The notes below the pieces were generated by a model. The model had not been told where the DNA came from. It was given only the letters and a program-made list of their open reading frames with translations, and did no database searches. 64,000 bases of DNA, from assembly GCF_000264945.2 (NCBI RefSeq), contig NZ_CP013070.1, positions 1,984,001 through 2,048,000 of the forward strand. Direction: 5' to 3'. Positions 8,940-17,852 of the stretch are shown piece by piece. How positions within the stretch are numbered: position 1 is the first letter of the stretch; each line of letters starts with the position of its first letter. The position numbers and the translations under genes were made by a program. The DNA is from Sphingobium indicum B90A. GTDB lineage: Bacteria; Pseudomonadota; Alphaproteobacteria; Sphingomonadales; Sphingomonadaceae.

Positions 8940-10181
8940 ATGAAATTGTTTGATCGCGTCATCAAGCGGCTGGTCACGCGGGGCCAGCTCAGCATCTATT
9001 ATCATGACGGCAGGAAGATCACGGTTGGAACCCCTGAGCCGGGCTTTCCGTCGCTGGCGCTGAAATTCCACGACGCGCGGGTGCCGTTCGACATCGTCAA
9101 GGATCCGCGCCTGGGCATGGCGGAGGCGTTCATCGACGGGCGCGTCGCCATAGAGGGCGGCGGGATCATGGAACTGATCTCCCTCATCCGCATGAACAAT
9201 GCGTGGGAGACGGGCAAGTCGATCAGCGACCTTGGCGCCATAAAGCGCGGGTTCAAGGCCGTCCGGCGCAAGCTGTGGGCCGCCAATCACCGGGCGCGGG
9301 CAAAGGCCAATGTGGCGCATCATTACGACCTGTCGGGCGCGCTATACGCCCTCTTCCTCGACCGGGACCGGCAATATAGCTGCGCCTATTTCCCCGATGC
9401 GGACAATGAGGCGGGGATCAGCCTGGAACAGGCGCAGGAGGACAAGAAGGCGCATATCGCCGCCAAGCTGCACCTGAAACCGGGCATGAAGGTGCTGGAC
9501 ATAGGCTGCGGCTGGGGCGGCATGGCGCTGTACCTGCACCGCACCTGCGGCGTGGACGTGACCGGCATCACCCTGTCGGAGGAGCAGCTCAAGGTCGCGC
9601 GGCAGCGGGCGCAGGATGCGGGCGTGGCCGACCATGTGCGCTTCGAACTGATCGACTATCGCGACATCGACGGCCCCTTCGACCGCATCGTTTCGGTCGG
9701 CATGTTCGAACATGTCGGGACCGGGGATTACCGCACCTTCTACAACAAGTGCCGCGAATTGCTGACGCCGGACGGGGTGATGCTGGTCCACACCATCGGC
9801 CGGGTCGACGGGCCGGGCATCACGGACGCCTTCACCCGGAAATATATCTTCCCCGGCGGCTATATCCCCGCCTTGTCGGAAATGATCCAGGGCAGCGAGG
9901 GCACGCGCCTGATGGTCACGGATGTAGAGGTGCTGCGCATCCATTACGGCCTCACCATCCGCCAATGGTACAAGCGGACGCTGGCGCACAAGGCGGACAT
10001 CATCGCCCTGTACGACGAACGATTCTTCCGCTTATGGACCTTCTATCTGGCGGGCGCGGCCACCGTGTTCGAACATGGCGGCATGGTGAATTACCAGGTC
10101 CAATATGTTCGCGACCGCCGCAGCCTGCCGATCACCCGCGACTATATGCTGGAGGCGGAAAGCGCCCTTCGGGGCCGCTGA
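8940..10181 (+). CDS. cfa: Cyclopropane-fatty-acyl-phospholipid synthase family
   Basis: S-adenosylmethionine-dependent enzyme that adds a methylene bridge to unsaturated acyl chains of membrane phospholipids. The 413-residue product has the N-terminal CFA-synthase domain (FHDARVPFDIVKDPRLGMAEAFIDGR) and a Rossmann methyltransferase domain with motif VLDIGCGWGG near residue 186. Hallmark segments VAHHYDLSGALY, QYSCAYF and SVGMFEHVG are present. Length is near that of E. coli Cfa (382) with a short extension. It lies 31 bp after the molybdoenzyme gene on the same strand and could be cotranscribed, though no functional link is obvious. The symbol denotes the family; substrate preference cannot be read from the sequence. 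Confidence 0.93.
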   Translation: MKLFDRVIKRLVTRGQLSIYYHDGRKITVGTPEPGFPSLALKFHDARVPFDIVKDPRLGMAEAFIDGRVAIEGGGIMELISLIRMNNAWETGKSISDLGAIKRGFKAVRRKLWAANHRARAKANVAHHYDLSGALYALFLDRDRQYSCAYFPDADNEAGISLEQAQEDKKAHIAAKLHLKPGMKVLDIGCGWGGMALYLHRTCGVDVTGITLSEEQLKVARQRAQDAGVADHVRFELIDYRDIDGPFDRIVSVGMFEHVGTGDYRTFYNKCRELLTPDGVMLVHTIGRVDGPGITDAFTRKYIFPGGYIPALSEMIQGSEGTRLMVTDVEVLRIHYGLTIRQWYKRTLAHKADIIALYDERFFRLWTFYLAGAATVFEHGGMVNYQVQYVRDRRSLPITRDYMLEAESALRGR

Positions 10182-10291
10182 TCCATCCATGAACATTGGC
10201 TGACGACGCCGTTCCCGGACGGTTCAGTAAGGCCGGAGCATCTTTCCTTCATGACCCCGGCGACGGGCGTGCATGCTGAGGAGAAACGGAC

Positions 10292-10618
10292 ATGAACATC
10301 TTGTGGAAGGGCGCTGCCGCCCTGGGCCTGGCGATCACCGCCATGGGGGCGAGCGCGGCCCCTGCACAGGCGCAATATTATGGCGGCTATGGCTATCGCG
10401 ACGGGTATCGCGGCGATCGTTGGGACGACAGGCGTTGGGACGACAGGCGCTGGGACGACAGGCGCTGGGACGGGCGGCGCGACTGGCGGCATGACGACCG
10501 CCGCTATTGGCGCGGCGACCGGCGGTCCTGGCGCGGGCATTATCGCCAGCGTTGCTGGACCGAATGGCGCTACAATCATTATCGCGACCGGCGCGTGAAG
10601 GTGCGGGTGTGCAATTGA
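10292..10618 (+). CDS. Small exported Arg/Trp/Asp-rich repeat protein
   Basis: The 108-residue product has a clear signal peptide (MNILWKGAAALGLAITAMGA, cleavage after AQA). A mature low-complexity region rich in R, W, D and Y follows, ending in a more ordered tail with two cysteines (RQRCWTEW...VRVCN). Four consecutive five-residue units (RWDDR three times, then RWDGR) are encoded by 15-bp tandem repeats at 10418-10477. The layout resembles RcnB/BA14K-like small periplasmic proteins, but I assign no function. The ribosome site GAGGAGAAACGG precedes the ATG closely. A 10-bp hairpin (10641-10664) follows the gene. Confidence 0.85.
   Translation: MNILWKGAAALGLAITAMGASAAPAQAQYYGGYGYRDGYRGDRWDDRRWDDRRWDDRRWDGRRDWRHDDRRYWRGDRRSWRGHYRQRCWTEWRYNHYRDRRVKVRVCN
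10418..10477 (+). repeat. 15-bp tandem repeat, four units, in coding sequence
   Basis: Four in-frame units of the type CGYTGGGACGACAGG start at 10418, 10433, 10448 and 10463. The first two are identical, the third differs at one base, and the fourth is diverged at its end. Slippage could change the repeat number without shifting frame. Confidence 0.95.
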
Positions 10619-10640
10619 CCTGACCTTCTGCCATGAAATC

Positions 10641-10664
10641 CCTCCCCATCCGCCGATGGGGAGG
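10641..10664. repeat. Hairpin repeat, family 6 (CCTCCCCATC...GATGGGGAGG), copy 1
   Basis: A perfect 10-bp stem with loop CGCC. The same stem with loop GGGA occurs at 59661-59684. No T-run follows, so terminator activity is doubtful. Confidence 0.85.
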
Positions 10665-10735
10665 ATTGGAAAGGCCCGCCCATTCCGTCGTCTATCGCGA
10701 TTGCGCCCGGCAAGCGCTTGCGGCATTTTGACGGG

Positions 10736-11158
10736 ATGACCGATCCCATGCCCGTCATCCAGAGCCTGCTGTCCGGCCTGCCCATCTTCCTGCTGCACCT
10801 CGCCTCCGCAACGCTGGCCTGGCTGGCGGCGCTGGCGCTTTACATGTGGATCACCCCGCATGACGAATTCGCGCTGATCCGGGCGGGCAACGGGGCCGCG
10901 GCGATCTCGCTGGGCGGGGCTGCGATCGGGCTGGCCGTGCCGTTGGGTTTCTGCCTGGCGGGATCAGTCAATGTCTGGGACATCATGATCTGGGGCAGCG
11001 TGACGCTGATCCTGCAACTCATCGCCTTTCGCGCGGTCGATTTCCTGCTCGGCGCGCTGCCGACCCGGATCGAGGCGGACGAACGGTCCGCCGCCATCTT
11101 CCTCGCCATGATGAAGGTCGCCATAGCCTGCCTCACCGCCGGCGCGGTCGCGGGTTGA
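10736..11158 (+). CDS. DUF350 family membrane protein
   Basis: The 140-residue integral membrane protein has four predicted helices (around LPIFLLHLASATLAWLAAL, AAAISLGGAAIGLAVPLG, IMIWGSVTLILQLIAF and MMKVAIACLTAGAVAG) and the DUF350-type motif PHDEFALIRAGNGAAAISLGG. Function is unknown. The ATG at 10736 (MTDPMPV) was preferred over an in-frame TTG at 10718; ATG 10748 is also possible. It is followed after 3 bp by the serine-protease gene, so the two probably form an operon. Together they could act in envelope stress or quality control, but that is inference from adjacency only. Confidence 0.88.
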   Translation: MTDPMPVIQSLLSGLPIFLLHLASATLAWLAALALYMWITPHDEFALIRAGNGAAAISLGGAAIGLAVPLGFCLAGSVNVWDIMIWGSVTLILQLIAFRAVDFLLGALPTRIEADERSAAIFLAMMKVAIACLTAGAVAG

Positions 11159-11161
11159 GCC

Positions 11162-11989
11162 ATGGCGGGCCGACGCTTCGGCTGTCTGCCCGGCCTGCTC
11201 GGCATCATCCTCGCCCTGCTGTGGATCAGCGAGGTCACCAAGCCTACGCCGCTGCATGTCGAGGCGTTCGACCCGCGCTCGCCGCGCCGGCCGATGCCGC
11301 AATGGAGCGATGAGAGCTTCGTCATCGAGGAACGGACGGAGGCCCCCGCCGACAGCATGGGCACGACCTTCGCCATCGACCGGGACGGCGCCTGGCTGAC
11401 CGCCGAGCATGTCACCCATGGCTGCGCGCGGGTCGGCATAGAGCAGGGCGGCTTCGCCCGTCCCGTGTCGCGCCTGGTCGAAAGCCGGGAGGCCGATGCG
11501 GCGCTGGTGCGCGGCGGCGTGGCGAGCGACCACGCGCTGCCGCTGTCGGACCGCATGCCGCCGCCCGGATCGGTCGGCTATCATATGGGCTTTCCGGGCG
11601 GACAACCGACGCTGGTCATATCGGAACTGATCGGCGCCGCCCGCGCCCGACGTGGCGCTGGGCAGGATACGCAGCCCGTGCTCGCCTGGGCCGAACATGC
11701 GCGCATTCCGATGGGCGACGGCACTTTGTCGGGCATCAGCGGCGGGCCGGTCTTTGCCGAGGATGGCCATGTCGTCGGCGTCAACAGCGCCGCAACCGAC
11801 CGGCGCGGGCGCATATTGACCACGGCCCCCGATGCCATGATGCGGCTGGTCGTCGCCAGCCGGGCGGCGGGGGAACGGCCGGTCGCCTACCCCTTCCTGG
11901 ATCTGGCCGATGCACATGCCCGTTTCCAGTCCTGGCTGGCGCAGGGGGTTATCCGGCGCATCTTCTGCGATGTCGACGATGGACCGTAA
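11162..11989 (+). CDS. Membrane-anchored trypsin-like serine protease
   Basis: The 275-residue product has one N-terminal hydrophobic segment (CLPGLLGIILALLWISEV) that could act as signal or anchor, followed by a chymotrypsin-fold domain. A catalytic triad can be read as His in LTAEHVTHGC, Asp in ESREADAALVRGG and Ser in LSGISGGPVFAEDG. No PDZ domain follows, unlike DegP. It probably acts in the periplasm. It starts 3 bp after the DUF350 gene, which implies coexpression. The product is shorter than HtrA proteases, and the region after the serine motif is compact. Confidence 0.88.
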   Translation: MAGRRFGCLPGLLGIILALLWISEVTKPTPLHVEAFDPRSPRRPMPQWSDESFVIEERTEAPADSMGTTFAIDRDGAWLTAEHVTHGCARVGIEQGGFARPVSRLVESREADAALVRGGVASDHALPLSDRMPPPGSVGYHMGFPGGQPTLVISELIGAARARRGAGQDTQPVLAWAEHARIPMGDGTLSGISGGPVFAEDGHVVGVNSAATDRRGRILTTAPDAMMRLVVASRAAGERPVAYPFLDLADAHARFQSWLAQGVIRRIFCDVDDGP

Positions 11990-12051
11990 CGGTTGACGGC
12001 AGGTGGGCCTGGAGGCTAGGCCGCGCCCAGATTGACAGGATTTGGACCATC

Positions 12052-12327
12052 ATGAGCGATACGCCCCCCGACCGCCTTTCCACCAACCCGAAGAGTCCCT
12101 TTTTCGACATGGACGTGCTCCAGCGGGGCATCGGCATCCGCTTCAAGGACCGCGTCCGCAACGATGTCGAGGAATATTGCATCTCCGAAGGCTGGATTCG
12201 CGTGGCGGCGGGCAAGACCCGCGACCGTCACGGCCAGCCGCTGACGATCAAGCTGTCCGGGCCGGTCGAGGCCTGGTTCGAGAATCCTGCCGAGGGCGCG
12301 GAGGAAGCGGCGGACAAGGCGGAATGA
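12052..12327 (+). CDS. DUF3297 family protein
   Basis: The 91-residue soluble protein matches the DUF3297 pattern: PPDRLSTNPKSPFFD, then GIGIRFKDRVRNDVEEYCIS, GWIRVAAGK and LTIKLSGPVEAWF, with an acidic Ala/Glu-rich tail. Function is unknown; the family is widespread in proteobacteria and always small. A GGA ribosome element lies upstream of the ATG. It stands alone, 62 bp downstream of the protease gene, and is followed by a hairpin repeat (12359-12378) in the gap before the convergent CHAP gene. Confidence 0.92.
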   Translation: MSDTPPDRLSTNPKSPFFDMDVLQRGIGIRFKDRVRNDVEEYCISEGWIRVAAGKTRDRHGQPLTIKLSGPVEAWFENPAEGAEEAADKAE

Positions 12328-12358
12328 TTTTCGCCTGCGCTGCCTGAAAAGGAACCGG

Positions 12359-12378
12359 GTTCCAGCCTTCGCAGGAAC
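12359..12378. repeat. Hairpin repeat, family 3, copy 2
   Basis: GTTCCAGC and GCAGGAAC pair with one mismatch around CTTC. It lies in the 62-bp gap between two convergent genes. Confidence 0.75.
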
Positions 12379-12389
12379 ACCGGGATGCT

Positions 12390-13073
12390 TCAACGAAGGG
12401 CGGAGTCCCGCTTCACGTCCGCGATGATGTCGCGCAGCGAACGGGCCGAAGGCGTCGCATCGGCATAACCGATGGCGCGCAGGTCGAGCGCCAGGCGCGG
12501 CGGCGCGGCGGCGGCCCGGCGCGGTGAGGCGGCCTCCTCCTCCGGATCATCCTTGACGACGGTCATGCTGGCGAAGCGCGTGCTGACGCCCAGCGCCGGG
12601 TCTGGCCGGAACTCGCGCAATTGCGGCTTGTCGGGATAGATGAAGCCGAAGGTCGGGTTGCTGCGCGCGCCCATCTGGTTGGTCGGGCTGTGCCAGACGC
12701 GCACCGCGCTCCAGTCGCCTTCCTCGGACACGTCGACTGCCAGCACATCCTCCTCGATCGCGCCGGGCGCCGACCAGTTGGCATGCCGGATCAGCACGCG
12801 CCGGTCGTCCAGCACCCTGCTGACCACTGCGACATGGCCCAGCACCATCGGGCCGACGGGACGGAAGGCCAGCACCGCGCCCCTGCGGGGCGCATGGCCG
12901 CGCTTATAATGATTTTCCGCCTGGTCCCACCAGGTCAGCGCGTCGCCATAGATCCGGACGCCGGACACGGTGCGCGCATAGGGCACGCATTGCAGCACGG
13001 TCGCGCCCAGCACGGGCGTCGTCGCCAAGCCCGCCAGCAGCAAGGCTGCCCAGCGCATCATTCCCACTTTCAT
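12390..13073 (-). CDS. Exported CHAP-domain protein (paralogue 1)
   Basis: The 227-residue product has a signal peptide (MRWAALLLAGLATTPVLGA) and a CHAP (cysteine/histidine amidohydrolase) domain. The candidate nucleophile cysteine is in VLQCVPYARTVSG and the histidine in GHVAVVSRVLDDRRVLIRHANW. CHAP enzymes cleave peptidoglycan amide bonds or related substrates, so a cell-wall role is inferred. After the domain come PTFGFIYPDKPQ and a Pro/Ala-rich C-terminal tail of about 70 residues that its neighbour lacks. The next gene upstream on the same strand (13148-13678) encodes a close paralogue, indicating a tandem duplication. Confidence 0.9.
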   Translation of the reverse strand: MKVGMMRWAALLLAGLATTPVLGATVLQCVPYARTVSGVRIYGDALTWWDQAENHYKRGHAPRRGAVLAFRPVGPMVLGHVAVVSRVLDDRRVLIRHANWSAPGAIEEDVLAVDVSEEGDWSAVRVWHSPTNQMGARSNPTFGFIYPDKPQLREFRPDPALGVSTRFASMTVVKDDPEEEAASPRRAAAAPPRLALDLRAIGYADATPSARSLRDIIADVKRDSALR

Positions 13074-13147
13074 GCGACCCCAAAAGTCTCAGAATCGCCC
13101 CACCGCCAAGGAAACTAGGCGGCAGCCCTTAGGAAATGGTTAAAATG

Positions 13148-13678
13148 TCAGAAAGCACCACGGGCGGCCTCGGCGCCCGCGGTCGCGCGATCCGCCATGG
13201 CGATCTGCACCGGAGCCTCGCCCGCCTTGTGCGCGTAGATGAAGCCCTTGGCCGGGTTCGGGCGAAGGCCCAGGTCGCCGATCGGGCCATACCAGACGCG
13301 CACGTCGGTCCAGTCATTGTTCGGGGACACGTCGATGGCGCGGACGTTGCGCTCTATGCCGCCGCGATAGGACCAGTTGGCATGGGTCAGCAGCACCTCG
13401 CGCTCGCTGACCACCTTGCTGACCATGGCGACATGGCCGACCGGCATGGAACGGCTGGCAGAGAAGGCAAGGACGGCGCCGACGCGGGGTTCATGGCCGC
13501 GCTCATAGCGGCCCTCGGCCTGGCTCCACCAGCTATTGGCGTTGCCGTAAAGCTCGATGCCGGAAACCTGCCGGGCGAAGGGCACGCATTGCAGGACGCC
13601 GGCGGCGGCCGGGGTCGTGATCAGGGCGCCGAGTGCAAGCGTTGCCGCTGCGACAATAGCGCGAAAACCACCGATCAT
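13148..13678 (-). CDS. Exported CHAP-domain protein (paralogue 2)
   Basis: The 176-residue product has a signal peptide (cleavage after TPAAA) and a single CHAP domain. The cysteine is in VLQCVPFARQVSG and the histidine in VGHVAMVSKVVS...LLTHANW. It aligns along its whole length with the protein at 12390-13073 (shared VLQCVP, YGDA/YGNA, WWxQAExxYxRGH, GAVLAF and HANWS blocks) but lacks the long C-terminal tail. The 74-bp gap between them has no obvious terminator, so they may be cotranscribed. It probably acts on peptidoglycan in the periplasm. Why two copies are kept is unknown. Confidence 0.9.
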   Translation of the reverse strand: MIGGFRAIVAAATLALGALITTPAAAGVLQCVPFARQVSGIELYGNANSWWSQAEGRYERGHEPRVGAVLAFSASRSMPVGHVAMVSKVVSEREVLLTHANWSYRGGIERNVRAIDVSPNNDWTDVRVWYGPIGDLGLRPNPAKGFIYAHKAGEAPVQIAMADRATAGAEAARGAF

Positions 13679-13785
13679 AGGAATGCGACCCCCGATTATT
13701 GGAACGACTTAACCCCGTGAGACGCTTTAGGGCAGACGCCGGACGGGATGAAAAGCAACCAGCGACGAGTCGTTGTTGCAGCGCG

Positions 13786-14856
13786 TCAATCTGCGGAACG
13801 AAAGACCTGGCCGGCCGTTACGCCGAACCGGCTAGCCAGGGGCAAGTCGTTGAAAAGTCCTGGTTCCGTTCCCGTCATCCAGACCTGGCCGCCGGTTTCG
13901 CGCAGCCGGTCGAACAGCGCGGCCCGCCGCGACGGATCGAGATGCGCCGCCACTTCGTCGAGCAACAGCACCGGCGGCTGGCCGCGATGGGCCGAAACCA
14001 GCGCCGCATGGGCGAGCAGGATGGAGAGCAGCAAGGCCTTCTGCTCGCCTGTCGAGCAAAGCGCGGCAGGCTGCGCCTTGGCGGCGTGGACGACGGCCAG
14101 ATCCTGCCGGTGCGGGCCGGACAAGGTGCGCCCGGCGGCGGCGTCGCGGCGGCGCTCGCGGGACAGGCGGAACCCCAGGGGTTCCTCGCCCTCCCCTTCC
14201 CCCTCTATCGCCAGCAGCGGACGGGCGAAGGGATGGTCGGGCTGGTCCTCCAGCGCGGCCTGCAAGCGGCCCACCAGATCGAGGCGGGCAGCGGCAAGGG
14301 CCGCGCCATGCTCGTCCATCTGCGTTTCCAGCGCGCTCAGCCAGGAAGGATCGGCGGCGGACAGATCGTTCAGCAGCCGGTTGCGCGCCCGCATCGCCGC
14401 CTCATAGCGGGCGCTGTGCGTGGCATGGCCGGGGTGAAGCGCCAGCGTCAGCCGGTCCAGGAAACGCCGTCGCCCGCCGGGGCTGTCCGTGAACAGCCGG
14501 TCCATGGCGGGGGTGAGCCAGACAATGGACAGATGATCCGCCAGCGCGTTGGCGGAGGAGGCGACGCCGCCGATCCGCACCTGTCGCCGGTCGGGGGCGG
14601 AGGCGAGGACGCCGGTCCCCAGCATCACTCCATCCACCTCCGCCGCTATGCCGAAGCCGCCCGCGCCGTCCTGGCGCGCCATGTCGCGCAGGGCCGCTCC
14701 GCGCAGGCCGCGTCCCGGCGCCAGCATCGACACGGCTTCCAATATGTTGGTCTTGCCCGCGCCATTATCGCCGGTCAGCACGATGAAGCTGTGATCGGGC
14801 ATGATCAGCGCATCCGCATGGTTGCGGAAATCGCTCAAGGTAAGACGGCCGATCAT
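13786..14856 (-). CDS. recF: DNA replication and repair protein RecF
   Basis: SMC-like ATPase that loads RecA at gaps together with RecO and RecR. The 356-residue product has Walker [10 protein letters not shown] near residue 30, an ABC signature [16 protein letters not shown] and Walker [13 protein letters not shown]. Length matches the family. The gene stands alone, not next to dnaN, which is 10 kb away on the same strand. The start at 14856 ([13 protein letters not shown]) matches the conserved RecF N-terminus. A hairpin (GTCCCGC with GCGGGAC, 14927-14947) lies upstream in the 160-bp gap to the citrate synthase terminator. Confidence 0.96.
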   Translation of the reverse strand: MIGRLTLSDFRNHADALIMPDHSFIVLTGDNGAGKTNILEAVSMLAPGRGLRGAALRDMARQDGAGGFGIAAEVDGVMLGTGVLASAPDRRQVRIGGVASSANALADHLSIVWLTPAMDRLFTDSPGGRRRFLDRLTLALHPGHATHSARYEAAMRARNRLLNDLSAADPSWLSALETQMDEHGAALAAARLDLVGRLQAALEDQPDHPFARPLLAIEGEGEGEEPLGFRLSRERRRDAAAGRTLSGPHRQDLAVVHAAKAQPAALCSTGEQKALLLSILLAHAALVSAHRGQPPVLLLDEVAAHLDPSRRAALFDRLRETGGQVWMTGTEPGLFNDLPLASRFGVTAGQVFRSAD

Positions 14857-15016
14857 GAGGCGGCTCTAACCAGTGCGGCGGCTTTGGGGAAGGGTGGAGT
14901 AAGAAGCATGGAGTGAACAGCCGATGGTCCCGCGAAGGCGGCGGGACGAGCAGCGTCTGGGAATTCTGAATGCCGGGAGATGGCCAACTTCAGCCACGCC
15001 CATCCCCGCCAGAACG

Positions 15017-15042
15017 AAAAACGGCGCCTCAAACGGGCGCCG
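15017..15042 (-). terminator. Intrinsic terminator after gltA
   Basis: The 7-bp stem CGGCGCC/GGCGCCG (15022-15028 with 15036-15042) is followed on the minus strand by five T. It begins 24 bp after the gltA stop codon. Confidence 0.85.
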
Positions 15043-15066
15043 CCTCCCTATCTCATTGAGCGCCGT

Positions 15067-16353
15067 TCAGCGCTTTTCGACCGGCACATAGTCGCGCTGC
15101 GCCGGGCCGGTGTAGAGCTGGCGCGGGCGACCGATCTTCTGCGCGGGGTCGGAGATCATCTCGTTCCACTGCGCGACCCAGCCGACGGTGCGGGCGAGCG
15201 CGAACAGCACGGTGAACATCTCGGTCGGGAAGCCGATGGCCGACAGGATCACGCCCGAATAGAAGTCGACGTTCGGATAGAGCTTCTTCTCGATGAAATA
15301 AGGATCGTTGAGCGCGATCTGCTCCAGTTCCTTCGCCACGTCGAAGATCGGGTCGTTGACGCCCAGCTTCTCCAGCACGTCCTTCGCGGTCTTCTGCATG
15401 ACGGTCGCGCGCGGGTCGTAATTCTTGTAGACGCGGTGACCAAAGCCCATCAGGCGGAACGGATCGTCCTTGTTCTTGGCACGGGCGATATATTCCGGAA
15501 TGCGGTCGACGGTGCCGATTTCGCGCAGCATGTTGAGCGCCGCTTCGTTCGCGCCGCCATGCGCCGGGCCCCAGAGGCAGGCGATGCCCGCCGCGATGCA
15601 GGCGAAGGGGTTGGCGCCCGACGAACCGGCCAGGCGCACAGTGGAGGTCGACGCATTCTGCTCATGGTCGGCATGCAGCGTGAAGATCTTGTCCATCGCG
15701 TCGACCACGACCGGATCGATGACATATTCCTCCGCCGGGACGGAGAAGGTCATGTTCAGGAAGTTGGCGGTGTAGCTGAGGTCGTTGCGCGGATAGACGA
15801 AGGGCTGGCCGACCGAATATTTGTAAGCCATCGCCGCGATCGTCGGCATCTTCGCGATCAGGCGGTGGCTGGCGATCTTGCGCTGTTCCGGATCGTTGAT
15901 GTCGGTCGAATCATGGTAGAAGGCCGACAGCGCGCCGACCACGCCGCACATGATCGCCATCGGGTGCGCGTCGCGGCGGAAACCACGATAGAAGGTGGTG
16001 AGTTGTTCATGCACCATGGTGTGGCGCGTGATGGTGCGGGTGAAATCCTCCAGTTCCTTCTTCGACGGCAGTTCGCCGTTGAGGAGCAGGTAGCTGACCT
16101 CCATGAAGCTGGACTGTTCGGCAAGCTGGTCGATGGGATAGCCCCGGTGCAGCAATATGCCCTTGTCGCCGTCGATATAGGTCAGGCCCGAATCGCAGCT
16201 CGCGGTAGAGGTGAAGCCGGGATCGTAGGTGAACATGCCGGTGTTGGCGTAGAGCTTGCGGACGTCGATGACCTGCGGGCCGACCGTGCCGTTCAGAATG
16301 GCATAGTCTTTCGCGTCGCCCCCGACGCTCAAAATGGCATTGTTATCCGACAT
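15067..16353 (-). CDS. gltA: Citrate synthase
   Basis: Condenses acetyl-CoA and oxaloacetate at the entry to the TCA cycle. The 428-residue product is the type II hexameric form, with the N-terminal [21 protein letters not shown] segment and active-site regions [12 protein letters not shown] (first His) and [13 protein letters not shown] (second His). The ATG at 16353 follows GGAGAACACC, a good ribosome site; an in-frame ATG seven codons upstream is less likely. It lies 17 bp after gltX on the same strand, so the pair is probably one operon with the terminator at 15017. Confidence 0.97.
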   Translation of the reverse strand: MSDNNAILSVGGDAKDYAILNGTVGPQVIDVRKLYANTGMFTYDPGFTSTASCDSGLTYIDGDKGILLHRGYPIDQLAEQSSFMEVSYLLLNGELPSKKELEDFTRTITRHTMVHEQLTTFYRGFRRDAHPMAIMCGVVGALSAFYHDSTDINDPEQRKIASHRLIAKMPTIAAMAYKYSVGQPFVYPRNDLSYTANFLNMTFSVPAEEYVIDPVVVDAMDKIFTLHADHEQNASTSTVRLAGSSGANPFACIAAGIACLWGPAHGGANEAALNMLREIGTVDRIPEYIARAKNKDDPFRLMGFGHRVYKNYDPRATVMQKTAKDVLEKLGVNDPIFDVAKELEQIALNDPYFIEKKLYPNVDFYSGVILSAIGFPTEMFTVLFALARTVGWVAQWNEMISDPAQKIGRPRQLYTGPAQRDYVPVEKR

Positions 16354-16370
16354 GGTGTTCTCCTGATACT

Positions 16371-17825
16371 TCAATTGCCCGATGCGTGCCTCACAGCGGA
16401 CAATCGTTCCAAGCTCTCCGCCTTCCCCAGAAGGAAAAGGACGTCGAAAATTCCCGGCGAAACCGTGCGACCGGTCAACGCCGCGCGCAAAGGCTGCGCG
16501 ACCTTTCCAAGCCCGAGGCCGGCATCCTCCGCCACGCGGCGTATCGCTTCCTCGATCGCTTCGACCGTCCAGGACTGGACGGGTGCAAGAGCGTCGGCCG
16601 TCTTCCCCAGCAGCGCGCGCGCGGAGTCGTCTAGCAGAGCCAGGGCCTTCTCGTCAAAATCGAGCGGGCAATTTTTGAACAGGAATTCCGCGCCCTCGGC
16701 AATTTCATTAAGCGTCCTGGCGCGGGGCTTGAGCGACGGCATGGCTGCGGCCAGCAGTTCCTGCCCGCCCTCAGGCAAGGCGATGCCCAGCCGGGCCGCG
16801 ACCCTTGGCGCGACCAATGCCGCCAGTCGAGCATCGTCGGCTTCGCGCAGATAATGGCCGTTCAAATTTTCCAGCTTCTTGATGTCGAAGCGCGAGGGCG
16901 AACGGCCGACGCCTGCAATGTCGAACAGTTCCACGGCCCGTTCGCGGGAGATGATCTCCTCATCGCCATGGCCCCAGCCCAGGCGCAGCAGATAGTTGAG
17001 CACCGCTTCGGGCAGCATGCCCATTTCGTCGCGATAGGCGTCCACGCCCAGCGCGCCGTGCCGCTTCGACAGCTTGGCCCCGTCGGACCCGTGGATCAGC
17101 GGGATATGGGCATAGACGGGTTCTTCCCAACCCATCGCCCTTATGATGCCTAGTTGGCGGAAGGCGTTGTTGAGATGGTCGTCGCCGCGAATGACATGCG
17201 TGACGCCCATGTCATGATCGTCGACCACCACGGCCAGCATATAGGTGGGCGTGCCGTCGGAACGCAGCAGGATCATGTCGTCCAGTTCCGCATTCTGCAC
17301 GACGACGCGCCCCTGCACGGCGTCCTCGATCACCGTCTCGCCCTCGCGCGGCGCCTTCAGGCGGATGACGAAGGGCGCGCCTTCGGGAGCCTCCGACGGA
17401 TCGCGGTCGCGCCAGCGCCCGTCATAGCGCATAGGCTGCTTGGCGGCGCGCTGCTGTTCGCGCAGTTCCGCCAGTTCCTCCGGCGTCGCATAGCAGCGAT
17501 AGGCATGGCCGCCCGCGAGCAACTGGTTCGCCACCTCGGCATGGCGCGGCGTCCGCTCGAACTGGAAGACCGCCGGCTCGTCGCCGCCCAGGCCCAGCCA
17601 TTCCAGCCCGTCGAATATGGCGGCGACCGCCTCTTCCGTGGAGCGGGCCCGGTCGGTATCCTCGATCCGCAGCAGGAACCTGCCGCCATGATGGCGCGCG
17701 AACAGCCAGTTGAAAAGCGCGGTGCGCGCCCCGCCGATGTGAAGAAAACCAGTGGGCGACGGCGCAAAACGGGTTACTACCTGCTTGTTCGAACCTGTAG
17801 CACTCACCGCTTCATTCCCTGACAT
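16371..17825 (-). CDS. gltX: Glutamate-tRNA ligase
   Basis: Class I aminoacyl-tRNA synthetase charging tRNA-Glu. The 484-residue product has the HIGH-type motif in [19 protein letters not shown] (His near residue 29), the KMSKS-type motif [10 protein letters not shown] and the C-terminal anticodon-binding region. Zinc-binding cysteines are not evident in the catalytic half. The ATG at 17825 ([11 protein letters not shown]) was chosen; the frame extends to 17894 but would run into the divergent comEC gene. It is probably cotranscribed with gltA downstream and diverges from comEC with only 27 bp between start codons. Confidence 0.96.
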   Translation of the reverse strand: MSGNEAVSATGSNKQVVTRFAPSPTGFLHIGGARTALFNWLFARHHGGRFLLRIEDTDRARSTEEAVAAIFDGLEWLGLGGDEPAVFQFERTPRHAEVANQLLAGGHAYRCYATPEELAELREQQRAAKQPMRYDGRWRDRDPSEAPEGAPFVIRLKAPREGETVIEDAVQGRVVVQNAELDDMILLRSDGTPTYMLAVVVDDHDMGVTHVIRGDDHLNNAFRQLGIIRAMGWEEPVYAHIPLIHGSDGAKLSKRHGALGVDAYRDEMGMLPEAVLNYLLRLGWGHGDEEIISRERAVELFDIAGVGRSPSRFDIKKLENLNGHYLREADDARLAALVAPRVAARLGIALPEGGQELLAAAMPSLKPRARTLNEIAEGAEFLFKNCPLDFDEKALALLDDSARALLGKTADALAPVQSWTVEAIEEAIRRVAEDAGLGLGKVAQPLRAALTGRTVSPGIFDVLFLLGKAESLERLSAVRHASGN

Positions 17826-17852
17826 TCGCCCGATTAGCCACCCGACACATCC

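Noticed and set aside
10190..10213. EcfG-like promoter before the RWDDR-repeat gene
   Set aside because: TGAAC-N15-CGTT misses one conserved base and has the wrong spacer length.
14927..14947. Hairpin GTCCCGC/GCGGGAC as a terminator
   Set aside because: It lies upstream of recF and beyond the gltA terminator, with no T-run on either strand.
14980..16854. Plus-strand open frame of 624 codons
   Set aside because: Antisense to gltA and gltX, both with complete catalytic motifs on the minus strand.
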